Assembly: GCA_026874595.1 (NCBI GenBank)
Contig: CM049312.1
Span: forward strand, 70,404,929-70,468,928
DNA length: 64,000 bases
Direction: 5' to 3'
Source of the DNA: Sipunculus nudus
Taxonomy: Eukaryota > Annelida > Sipuncula > Golfingiida > Sipunculidae
Under the pieces are notes generated by a model. The model was not told where the DNA came from. It searched no databases and was given only the letters and a program-made list of their open reading frames with translations. How positions within the stretch are numbered: position 1 is the first letter of the stretch; each line of letters starts with the position of its first letter. Shown here in pieces: positions 21,520-31,700 of this stretch. A program made the translations under genes and the position numbers.

Positions 21520-23322
21520 TGTCAAGGCCCAGATCATGTGCACCGGTTCTTAGATCTGTCCGGCCCAAATTGCGATCACAGTTCAGGCCAGCCCAAACTG
21601 TGATCGCAAATCAGGCTGGCCAGATCTCAGATCTGTCAAGCCCAGATTGCGATCGCAGTTTAGTCCGGCCAGATTGTGATCCTGTCTTTCTTGCTTCAGG
21701 ATCGCAATCTTGGCATGACAGATCTTAGATCTGTCCAGCCTAGATTACAATCCTAAACTTGACCAGCTGATATTGCGACCCATGCTTTCACTATCACAGG
21801 AGTGAAACATTAGATGTTTTACCAACTTATTTGGTATTGCATGGTACCATTTCCCCAATATAAATACATTTATAATACAAAAAGGCACTTTTCACTCATT
21901 CCTTTCACAGGAGTGAAACATTGGATGTTTTATCAATTTATTTAGTTTTGCATGGTACCTTTTCTCCATATTAAATACAATTATCGGCCTAATACAAATA
22001 GGTTCATGCAAAAAATGCTGCTTGTTAAAAAAGTTAAAAAAAGAAACAATTTTAGGCAGTTGCTAAAATGCAAAGCCCATGTAAGTCAACATGCAATGCC
22101 AAGTAATTATTTTGAAATTAACCTTGAGGCTATCATCTAAATAGCAGTATACATGTACTATCATCCATCATGTATCTTTTAAAAATTCAATATTTTTTAT
22201 AAACCTTAATAGTATGTGTTATATATATTTGTTACCAGTAGTTGTTCTGCTTTACTCATTTGATTTGGTCTGATTAATTAGTTACTCATTCATGGTGCCT
22301 GAAATCCTGTGATCTTTCCATTTGTTATGCTTCATAACTATAGCAAGCTATATTAAAATATAAATTGTTGTGTTCTTTGATTCATGTTTTTATAATACCT
22401 TTCACAAAATGTGTCTACCATAAACATGAAAAACATAATAAGTGCATAACCATGTAATTTTATGAGTGCATTGGATAATATACAATAACTGGGTTACATG
22501 CAACAATGTGGCCCGATTTTGTAACGCACTCTTGAAGGGTTATGGACCATTTCATGATCTTTAATGACAGAAGTCATATTTCAAACTCAAATCATTTAGA
22601 TACTGTTTGATACCTTGATACTTTGTTTAGTGCAACCCCTTGTAACATGAAAAAACAGGGTTTCAGATCCACTCTTATTTCTATAGGTCTTGCAATTGCA
22701 CAGCATTTTTATGCTACTTTTATCATGCCCTTATTGAAAATGCTTTAAAAATAAATTCTTTTTCTTGAGATGTTTGTTATCATCCAGCTTTGTAAAGAAG
22801 TAGACTCACAGTGTTAATTTTTAAAACATAAAATTTTGGCAGAGAAACATGTTCAGAGATCCATATTTTTTATTGCTGCCATTGTAGACTTCCAAAGGGA
22901 AAAGTGTTGATGGAGCACTGGTGCAACCGTCATTTTCAAGGGTGAACAGATTGGTGTCAACCAACTACTATTAACTGCCTATGTGTAGTATAATTGTATT
23001 TATTATGGGTAAATGGAACCATGCAATACTAAATGAGTTATTAAAACATTCAATGTTTCACTCCTGTGATAGTAAAAGCATGGATCGCAATATGGGCTGG
23101 TCAAGTTTAGGATTGCAATCTCGGCTGGACAGATCTAGGATCTGTCCAGCCCAGATTGCGAACCTGAAGCAAGAAAGACAGGATCGCAATCTGGCCGGAC
23201 TAAACTAATCTAAGATCTGGCCAGCCTGGATTGCGATCGCAATTTTGGCCGGCCTGAACTGCGATCGCAATTTGGGCTGGACAGATCTAAGATCCGTCCA
23301 GATCGCAATCTGGGCCTTGACA
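21520..23322. mobile_element. 1.8-kb DNA transposon with about 300-bp inverted termini
   Basis: The element starts TGTCAAGGCCCAGAT and ends with the exact inverse ATCTGGGCCTTGACA (apart from sequence just inside). Inverted arms run to about 21822 on the left and from about 23042 on the right. They contain repeated GCGATCGCA and AGATCTNAGATCTGTC-type modules that are themselves palindromic. A TA dinucleotide lies at both outer edges (21518-21519 and 23323-23324), consistent with a TA target duplication. Inside, a segment of about 108 bp is duplicated (21797 and 21905, GGAGTGAAACATT...GCATGGTACC). No transposase is visible, so it is non-autonomous; superfamily unassigned. Confidence 0.85.
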
Positions 23323-23337
23323 TAAACATACTAGTGT

Positions 23338-23535
23338 GTGTTAGACTGGAATGACTTACATATTGGATTCACATATGGAGTACTTTACTCACAGAAGGAG
23401 ATATGTAAGTGTGAGACTGGAATACTTTATACATTTGACTCATTTATGGATTAATTTACTCATGGAAGGAAATGTACGTGTGTGAAACTCAAATAATTTC
23501 CATTTAATTCATATATGGAGTTACCCAAGGAGGAA
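23338..23535 (+). repeat. Three tandem units of about 72 bp
   Basis: Units share a GACTGGAAT start, TTCACATATGGAG or a variant, TTTACTCA, and GGAAGGA followed by ATGTAAGTGTG. They begin near 23341, 23414 and 23485 and are clearly diverged. Confidence 0.6.
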
Positions 23536-25019
23536 GCATGAATAATGGACATTCGACAATAAGGTTAGATTGGTTAGGTTATAGGAATAAAAATGGACTT
23601 AGTAATGATACATTCATATGTGCTTTTTACAGTATAATAGTTTTAAATGTATTATTACCTGTTTGTTTTCATTATAATTATATACTTCTATATTCACAAT
23701 CCTGTGTTATTGTATCTCAAATTTTTAGCGTGCTGTACAATCCGAAGCCCAAAACCTTGTTCAGTGTTCTCTTTAATTGATTTAATTAATAAATCTAGAG
23801 CAACACTTGACAAAGGTTAAATCAACAGTACTTACAGGAAAAAAACATGCCATGGTCGAATTTGGGCAAATTCAAGGAAAAAAATTGTTTTTATGGTAAT
23901 AACGGTAAAAATCAGCTGAAGTTTAAAAGTTTAGAATGCAAAAAATGCTGATTTTTATTGTAATGTTTTTCATATATATAAGCATAGAAGAAGCTAAGTG
24001 GAAATGGCCTCATCTACTTTGTTATAGTAAAGTTCTAAATTTATGATTGCAAAACTAATACTCTGACAAGACTGTCATGAAGAAAAGCAGTAAAAGTTTT
24101 GAGATACTGTGACAAATTTCCAGATGGCCAGGCAAGTGAAAAGAATGGACTGAAACCTTCATTTCACTTTCAGGGGGATTATGCATTTTAGTTTATATTA
24201 AATCCTGTTTTTTTAAGCATATCCACTTTTTCCATTAATAGTTTTTATCAGATTCGTTTTTTTTTTAATTTACAAGTTTTATAAATTTAAAAAAAAAATC
24301 TGAATATATAAGTTAAAATATCAAATTTTAAGTTGCATTATTATTTATCCAGAGTTAAGCTCACATCAGATCATATTATGCATACATATATATTTTATTA
24401 TTTTTAAATGACAAATGTTTAAATTGAATTTAAAAGATATTAATGCAATAACATGGCATCTTCAAGATAATTCCTTGAATCACAATTAAAATGTTTTGTA
24501 CACTGAAGTTTTCAATACATGCTTAATTTCATTCACTGAAATAAAAGATTCAGTAAATTAGATAAAATAAAAACATCTTTTCAAATGAAGTATACACACT
24601 GTTGGTTGAATAAGGCATAAAAAAAAATTAATATGCTAATTTCTATCTCAGCTATAATTAATTACTGGAATTAATATTCAATTTCACACCTGGTGAAGTT
24701 TTTACTCTTCTGAAGTAAGGAATCACTTTTCTGATGAACATCCACACGTTAAAACACTGAAAATTAAAACATTTATTTAGTTTATGCTCAATCGTGGGGG
24801 GGGGGGGCTGCAGGGCAGAGGGGAAGCCTGCAAAGGGGGGAAGCCGGCCAAGCTGAGCCAAGGTAAGCTGGCTGGACAGGGGTTACATCATACAGGTGAA
24901 GGCTGTACTAGGAGGGCTTGATATAAACAACACTTGACATGGTGTATGAAAACTTGAATAAAAACTACTCTTTTCAATCAGTTCCATTTGAAATTTCAGA
25001 TTGTAAAAGATTTAAACCT
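23536..25019. other. Repeat remnants and AT-rich sequence
   Basis: The part at 23845-24010 looks like a decayed copy of the family at 25030 (CATGCCATGGTCGAATTTGGGCAAA). A minus-strand stretch at 24688-24756 has an acceptor TAATTTTCAG and an open frame with FIRKVIPYFRRVKTSPG, but its phase does not fit the upstream exon at 28597-28735. A G run lies at 24796-24808. Confidence 0.4.
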
Positions 25020-25029
25020 TATGTTTACA

Positions 25030-25596
25030 GGGAGAAAACGTGCCGTGGCCAAATTTGGACAAAATTTTAGGTATTGATTTTTTATTTATGCTAATTATTA
25101 AAAAAAATGGCAAAATTCAGACAAAATGTGGTTATACAATTGAATCTTGATTAAATAAAGTTATATCCCTGAAAAAAAGTCTTTAGCTTCAGCAAATCTC
25201 ATGTTAAGTGAGTATATAAATATTTTTACTGATATTCTTAAAAGTGCATAATGTTTGGGGACAATACTACAAGAAATTAAGCAATACTGGCCTAATCTTT
25301 GGTATGTACATAGGAAATGGAAGAATATGCATATTAAATATGATCAAAACAGATCAGCTGAAGAAGTGTAACAATGGGTTTTTAATGGTAAACGGAGGTT
25401 TTTCCTTTATATCTCGAAGGAACGAAGTCCTAGTTACCCAATTTTCGACATTGTAGGAGATTTCGGGGACATCTAACTGTATGCATAATTTTGAATTCGT
25501 AGGTCCAACGGTTTCAAAACGTGCCCTGTTAACGGTAGGACGGACGACAGACAAACAACATGACTTTAGCTCAGATGACTAATAGTCAGCTGAGCT
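25030..25596 (+). mobile_element. Hairpin-ended repeat element copy
   Basis: It matches 5930-6516 throughout, including TTGAATCTTGATTAAA and TTTTCGACATTGTAGGAGAT, then a GGACGGACGACAGAC tract. It ends in the hairpin arms TAGCTCAG and CTGAGCTA at 25567-25596, then AAAA. No coding content. Confidence 0.8.
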
Positions 25597-26125
25597 AAAA
25601 GCTACAAAAGTAAGATCTAATTTTGGGTATACAATTTCATCTTGATTAAACGAAAATCTACCTGAAAAAAGTCTTGAGCTTCAAAAATTATAATGTTTAG
25701 TGAGTAAATATCTTTCCTGAGTTTTTACAAAGTTCATGCATTATGTTCGAGCCCATAACTTAAAAAAAATACATAATAGAGACTTAATTTCTGGCCTTTA
25801 TATAGGATATATAGATGAAAATATTTATGGTAAATATTAAGAAAAAGACGTAAGTGGTTTTGATATCAGACAGTCCTGAAGTGTGATAATAGGTTTTTAA
25901 TGGAAAATTGAGATTTTTCCTTAATTTTTTACAAGAACGAAGTTGAAGTGACCCAGTTTTCAGTTGTCAAGAGATCTTGGAGGCATCTTACAGTATGCCG
26001 AATTTTGGATTCATAGGTCTAACGGTTTCAAAACGTGCCAGTCTAAGGAACGGACCGATGGACGGAAGGACGACGGGCAATGGACCATGATTATGGCACA
26101 GATGACTTATAGCCAGGCAAGCAAA
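25597..26125 (+). mobile_element. Second, more diverged element copy in tandem
   Basis: It repeats the same order of motifs (ACAATTTCATCTTGATTAAA, CAGTTGTCAAGAGATCTTGG, GACGGAAGGACGACGGGCAA) and a degenerate terminal hairpin around 26095-26120. Probably a tandem or nested copy. Confidence 0.6.
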
Positions 26126-26325
26126 AAACTGAGCCAACATTCTTCATCTTATTTATACATCCCCAAAAAGTGCAGCTTTTCAATTTTTTTTCAGCTAGTC
26201 AATTTACAGCTTTATACTTAAAATAACGATTGCAGAACACTTGCATTTAATTCTACACATTAACTCAGCTGAATTTTATCAAATTTTAGCAAATGCAAAT
26301 ATGCTTATTCCTATTGTTTTATTTA

Positions 26326-26328
<3 letters not shown>

Positions 26329-26368
<40 letters not shown>
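26329..26368. repeat. (AT)n microsatellite
   Basis: About 20 AT units, followed by TTTATTTATTTA. Confidence 0.9.
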
Positions 26369-26371
<3 letters not shown>

Positions 26372-26389
26372 TTATTTATTTATATACAC

Positions 26390-27480
26390 ACACAGGGAAA
26401 TCCCGTTATTGTGGACATTCACTGGACTGGATGATTTGTCTGTTATAGCAGGGTGTCCGCCAGAGAGGGGTTCGGGCCAAGCAGTCTTGTTTTGGCCAGA
26501 TGTCCGAGTTCTAGATGAGGGACATAAACAGCTATAAAAGCAGTATTTATTTTTTATATATGAAGCTTATGTATGAATAATTGATCGTGTCAGTGAACTT
26601 GACGTCATTATTTTATGGAGAGCATACATTCCATAATTGATCGAGAGTGGCAGGACTTACAGATACGACGTGTTGTTTGACGCATTTCCCTTAAGTCCGT
26701 TAACTAGGTAGCCAGCAGCCAACTCTGAAAAAATTCCCCGACATTCAGTTGGTTTTCAAGAATAAATCATGCAAATTTTGAATTTGGTATCAGAAACGTC
26801 ATTTTTTCAAACGACCTAATGTAAAACTTGGAACAATGTTTGGAACACCAGAGTCAGCCTTCCTTTTTAATATTAATGCTCAGAGACAAAATTGCTCCAT
26901 CATTAATGTTTGGTGTTATATGTTGTATATCCATAATCTGCATCATCAGCATTAAGTTTTTTTATACAAAAATTAAAAGGGAACCAGAATAAATCTGTAC
27001 ACTTGCCACTTTTTTTATAAGAGATGCCACATTCTTTCTACTTGATAAAATAGCTGCGATCGTCATTGCCATTTAAAATATCCTGACTTTTCCCTGACTT
27101 CCCTGAAATTTATGAAATTCCTCACTTTTCCCTGACCTTGGAAAATAATTTTTCCCCGACTGCTGGCAACCCTGGTTAAAATTCTTAATTATCCAGTCTT
27201 TTCATAATCTTGAAATAATTATAGATTAACTAAAACGATTTCTGAAATCTCTCATCATTTCTTAATCTTGGTTATGTTAACATTCTTCGCAATGGCAAAG
27301 TTAATAAGGGCATAAATTAATGGTGTATTCTATGTCCCCTATGATTGGCCTATGTGACTTGTACCAATGAGACCTATGTGACTGTTGTACCAATGAGACT
27401 ATGTCATATCATCGTTGATTGGCTCATGGCAGGACCACTGGCCTTATATAAACTTATATATTTTACATGGATTGTACAAA
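26390..27480. other. Intergenic sequence with a possible old transposon
   Basis: The right part, 27080-27176, has repeated TTTTCCCTGAC motifs and ends CTGGCAACCCTG. The left part near 26711 has TAGCCAGCAGCC and ATTCCCCGAC, which is weakly inverse to it. No target duplication was found. No gene. Confidence 0.35.
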
Positions 27481-27496
27481 TAGTTATTATATATAA

Positions 27497-27690
27497 TCGA
27501 GGCACTCTCCATGGCTCCGGTGATGGCGTTCGACAGTCTGCAATGGTGGATGAAACCAGAGTACCCGGAGAAAACCACCGGCCTTGGGCGGGCAACTACA
27601 ACCCACTCTCATATCCACGCCGGGGATCGAACCCGGGTCGCCAGCGGAGAGAGCCAAGCGTTTTACCACTTAGCTGCCCAGGCCCCAAAA
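27497..27690 (-). mobile_element. tRNA-derived SINE
   Basis: On the minus strand the head reads GGCCTGGGCAGCTAAGTGG with a box A-like motif, and GGGTTCGATCCCCGG as box B about 45 bases later. The spacing fits an RNA polymerase III internal promoter. The body has a module with GGTGGTTTTCTCCGGGTACT, which is reminiscent of conserved central domains of invertebrate SINEs; the exact family was not verified. The head cannot fold as a normal tRNA acceptor stem as far as I can see. The open frames in all directions across it are shadows. Confidence 0.7.
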
Positions 27691-27904
27691 ACCTTATAAA
27701 GAGTCTTTGGTCACTCTTTGGTCAGCCTAACCGAGACCTCAATCCAACGGCAGGTCATGACTCATGACCGTTAATAGGTGTGACAAATGACAAATATACA
27801 AACATCATCGTCAGTCCCAGACTAATAGGAGAATGATATGGCCCGAATTCAGGATGACCACATCACTTCCATTAAAGCTCCGCATAATATGAACTGAACT
27901 GTAC

Positions 27905-28460
27905 TGTAACGTTTTGGTAACAAATTACAAGTTTTTCGAGGTTAATGGAGTGAATTGTCTTTTGTTTTGTACCATATTACACAATTCATTTATGGTATTA
28001 AAAAAAAAACAAAATTCTGATCCAATTTCTCAAATTAAATCTTCATTAAATAAAGTTACATGCTTGATAAAGACTCCAGTGTTCAGGCCCATAACTGCTA
28101 CACATTACGCAATAAAGACCTAATTTCTGGCATATACATAGGACACGTATCGAGGAAGAGTTATAGCAAATATATATGAACAAAACAACACCAGTGGTTT
28201 TGATTTTACACAGTCTTGAATGTAACAATAGGATTTTAATGGAAAATGGAGGTTTTTCTCAATTTCTGGGAGGAACAAGTCACAGTGATCTAGTTTTTGG
28301 TTTGATAGGAAAAATTAGGATCATCTAACTGCATGGTGAATTTCAGATTGGTGGGTCTTACTGTTTTAAAGGTGCCTTGTTGACTAAGGTCCGGAACGGC
28401 CGGACGACAGACAAGGGACCACCACTATAGCTCAGATGACTTATATTCAGCTGAGCTTTA
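27905..28460 (+). mobile_element. Hairpin-ended repeat element copy
   Basis: It shows the family order: AAATCTTCATTAAATAAAGTTA, ATTACGCAATAAAGACCTAATT, then GGCCGGACGACAGACAAGG and the hairpin arms TAGCTCAG and CTGAGCTT at 28427-28457. It lies 140 bases downstream, on the opposite strand, of the exon ending at 28597. Confidence 0.7.
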
Positions 28461-28596
28461 ACCCAGAGTTGACTGATATGGCTAGAATTATGGAAATTAA
28501 TTTTTGAAGCAAAATTGAACGCACAAATCTGCTGATTTTGACAATATATACAACGTTGTAAAAAACTACGTTTTCATCTTTAAAAAAAAAACTCAC

Positions 28597-28735
28597 TTAA
28601 AGTTGCTCCATCAGCTGCTGTAAGGTAGCCTTCTTTCCGCAGGTACTCCCTGTAAGGTTCTAAAGCAACCGAATCATCGTCCATCACAAAAGCTTTCAAT
28701 GCTTTAATCCTGTCATAGTTTGTATCGCAGCATTC
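28597..28735 (-). CDS. Exon B of the unrecognised gene
   Basis: A 139-base exon between CAATCAACAG and GTGAGT. It encodes RIKALKAFVMDDDSVALEPY and then REYLRKEGYLTAADGATL. It leaves the frame in phase 1. Confidence 0.6.
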
Positions 28736-31700
28736 CTGTTGATTGAATGCAATGGATTAGAGCTGGTGGCTTTTTACCAATCACAAATTTTAACTGGTAA
28801 ACGACAGACGTAGTTTTTTTTCAAAATAAATTGTCTGTGAAATATATATGTGTTTTATGTAGAAATTAGACAATTGAAGTATTGTAAATAGTACATGCAT
28901 TCTGTTAAAGTGTACAGTTCTTTAACAAATACCTCATGCTGTATCTAATCAAGAATTGTATTCTTAAGCAGTGTTGCTCCTAGGCATGAAAAGCAAAGGG
29001 ACACCGGGCCCCTTAATGTAATTTTTAGGGACACGCCAAAATCAGGTGGGGACAATGTCTTTGAAGCAAAATCAGTGGCGTACCTAAGGGGGGGGGGCGG
29101 CAGGGGCGGTCCGCCCCGGGCGGCACATTTTAGGGGGCGGCATTTCGGGGAATTAGTATAATGAGTGACATAAGCAGTTGCTCAAAAAGTACAAATTTGG
29201 CTTATTTAGTCCATTTTCAAGTATTTCAGGAATTATAAACTGGGCAGTGGAACCTAACAAATGATTAGCGAACAATTTGCACATATGGGGGGGGGGCATT
29301 TCGGTGAATTAGTATAATGAGTGGCATAAGGAATTTCTAAAAAAATACAAATTTGGCTCTTTTGTCCCATTTCAAGTATTTTAGAGATTATTAACTGGGC
29401 AGTGGAACCTACAAAATGAGCAGCGAACTATTTGTACATTTAAGGAGGCGGCATTTCTGGGATTTAGTACATAATCAGTGGCATAAGGAGTTCCTCAAAA
29501 TGTAAAAATTTGGCCATTTTGTCCCATTTTCAAGTATTCCATGGATTATAAACTGGGTAGTGGAATCTACAAAATGATCAGCGAACGATTTGCACATTTG
29601 GGGGGGGGGGGGGGCGGCATTTATGGGATTTAGTACATAATCAGTGGCATAAGGAGTTCCTCAAAATGTACAAATTTGGCCTTTTTGTCCCATTTCCAAG
29701 AATTTCAGGATTAAAAACTGGGCTCTGGAACCAACCAAATTATTTGTGGAAGGTCTCTATAGAGGCAAGATATAGGCAAAAAAAAGAACATATCTGTAGT
29801 TATTCTTTGTTAGATCTGTGGTCTTGCAATGTCAGAACGCCATCAATAAACTGACCAATCATGCAAAGGCCATCATTTCAGGGCGGTCGTCGTTTACAGA
29901 AATCCCTAGCAGCAGCTGGTACTCACCAGGGAAAAACCCTGCCAGAAGACCAATGGCCCCCTGTGGTGGGGGTGGGGTGTCTGTCGTCCACATGGTGCGA
30001 ACAATATTTGACAAATTTTGTTGCTTTTTCCTTGGAAAGTATAAAGAATTTCCATTCTTAAACCGTAGAATTTCCGAAATTCCAGATATTTAAACGGTCT
30101 GAAACAACCTGAAGTGCCCGTTTTCAATGATTCTCCCTACTTTCACACCAGTCTCGTTAAAATACAGACGTTTACACTATCATGAATATAATGAGTACTA
30201 CCTTAATGTCTGTGTCTTTTGATTACCCAACATGACCTGCATGATCTTTTATGTAACGTGAATAAACACAATGAACACCCAGACCTATGTAGGAATTATT
30301 TTAACTTTAAGATATAATTCTATTATAACTGTCCGACGGGATGAATCCCCCTGGCGGCTAAGCCACATGTTCATTATACGTATCAAGCATCAGTTTTATT
30401 TTTAGAGTTCAAAACTTAAAGATATATTTACCTGTACTGTTAATTCTGATATTAACAGTTTAATGATCCACTACCTTCAGACAATTGTCGTATATTGTGA
30501 CAAATTATTTAAAATTAAATTATAATATGTATTTAAATGATATAATTACTTGAAATTTATTTAAATACTTTATTGAATAAGAAATAGTCATAAGTTCATA
30601 AATAAAACCTCGAGTTAAAGTGTGCAAAATCACTATAATTCTAAAACGATTTTGATGTAGCCTTGAATTAAGGTATGATTTTAACTTTAGGAAATTTTAT
30701 TAAACCAAGTCAGTTTTTCCAAACATTTGATTTTTTATGTGAAAATATTAAACATGCCCTACCTATATTTATATATATATATATAAGCCTAACTCATGAA
30801 ATTACGCATTTTTTGTAAAGACTATAAAGTGCCTTTCAATCAGCAGTACCATGCATATCTCAGTAGCTCTGTTAGGTGTACCTGCTGTCATATGCGATAA
30901 CAATAGGTGGAATTATAGATGTGACAAGGTATTTGTATGCGTTGAGAATGGAATAACACCAAATAAAGTTTTTTTCCCCAAGTTGAGTATAAAGTAATCA
31001 TGAATTGTGTTTACATGAATGATCTAAAGATCACACTAAAGATCACATTATATATGTATCCTGCAGTTTAATCTGTTTTGGGTTCAATATATTCGTTTTA
31101 TTCCTTTTTGTGCACTTCATAATGAAATATATTTGTTTGAACTTCGAGCGATCTGTTGATTTACATTAGCAAAGAGATGTTTGTCCTTTAATATGTGGAG
31201 GAGGAATTCTCTGCAAGTGAATCCATCCATATAATTGCGTTGCTGTCAAATACAAACCTGTAACAAGGATATTTGACATCATATTTTTCAATATGTTATC
31301 CAGTTTTGTATAATGTTTTGTTAGAGGGGCGGCAATTTCTAAGACCGCCCCGGGCAGCAATGAGGCTAGATACGCCGCTGAGCAAAATATTATCTTAAAA
31401 TAATCTATGTAATATGAATGTAGTTTGTTTTGGGCATTTGGAATAAATTATAAATATTTGTAAAGGTTGGAATCGTTACATGTTTTACATGTTATCACTT
31501 TTAAGTCGTCATTAAACTGAAGGCAATAGAATTCATGTCTCAGGATCAATAATCACGGTACATTGATGTACAGATTGCAAACTGGTGACATACAATCGTG
31601 TTCATTGCTAATTGAGGAATCGCGCAACAACTGGTGCCCTTCAAATTGGCATCAAAATAAATTTGATAAGTATAGGCTATTCAGAAAGTCGGCTGTGCTA

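Noticed and set aside
24658-24861. Minus-strand frame proposed as the next exon of the gene at 28597-33985
   Set aside because: The acceptor at 24757 joined in the required phase gives Met-Phe-stop; the long frame is in a different phase. Kept only as an unresolved possibility.
26700-27180. hAT-like element ending in GGCAACCCTG
   Set aside because: The left end is only weakly inverse to the right end, and no 8-bp duplication could be found.
27345-27767. Plus-strand frame of 140 codons
   Set aside because: It runs through the reverse side of the tRNA-derived SINE; its middle is the complement of box B and the SINE core.
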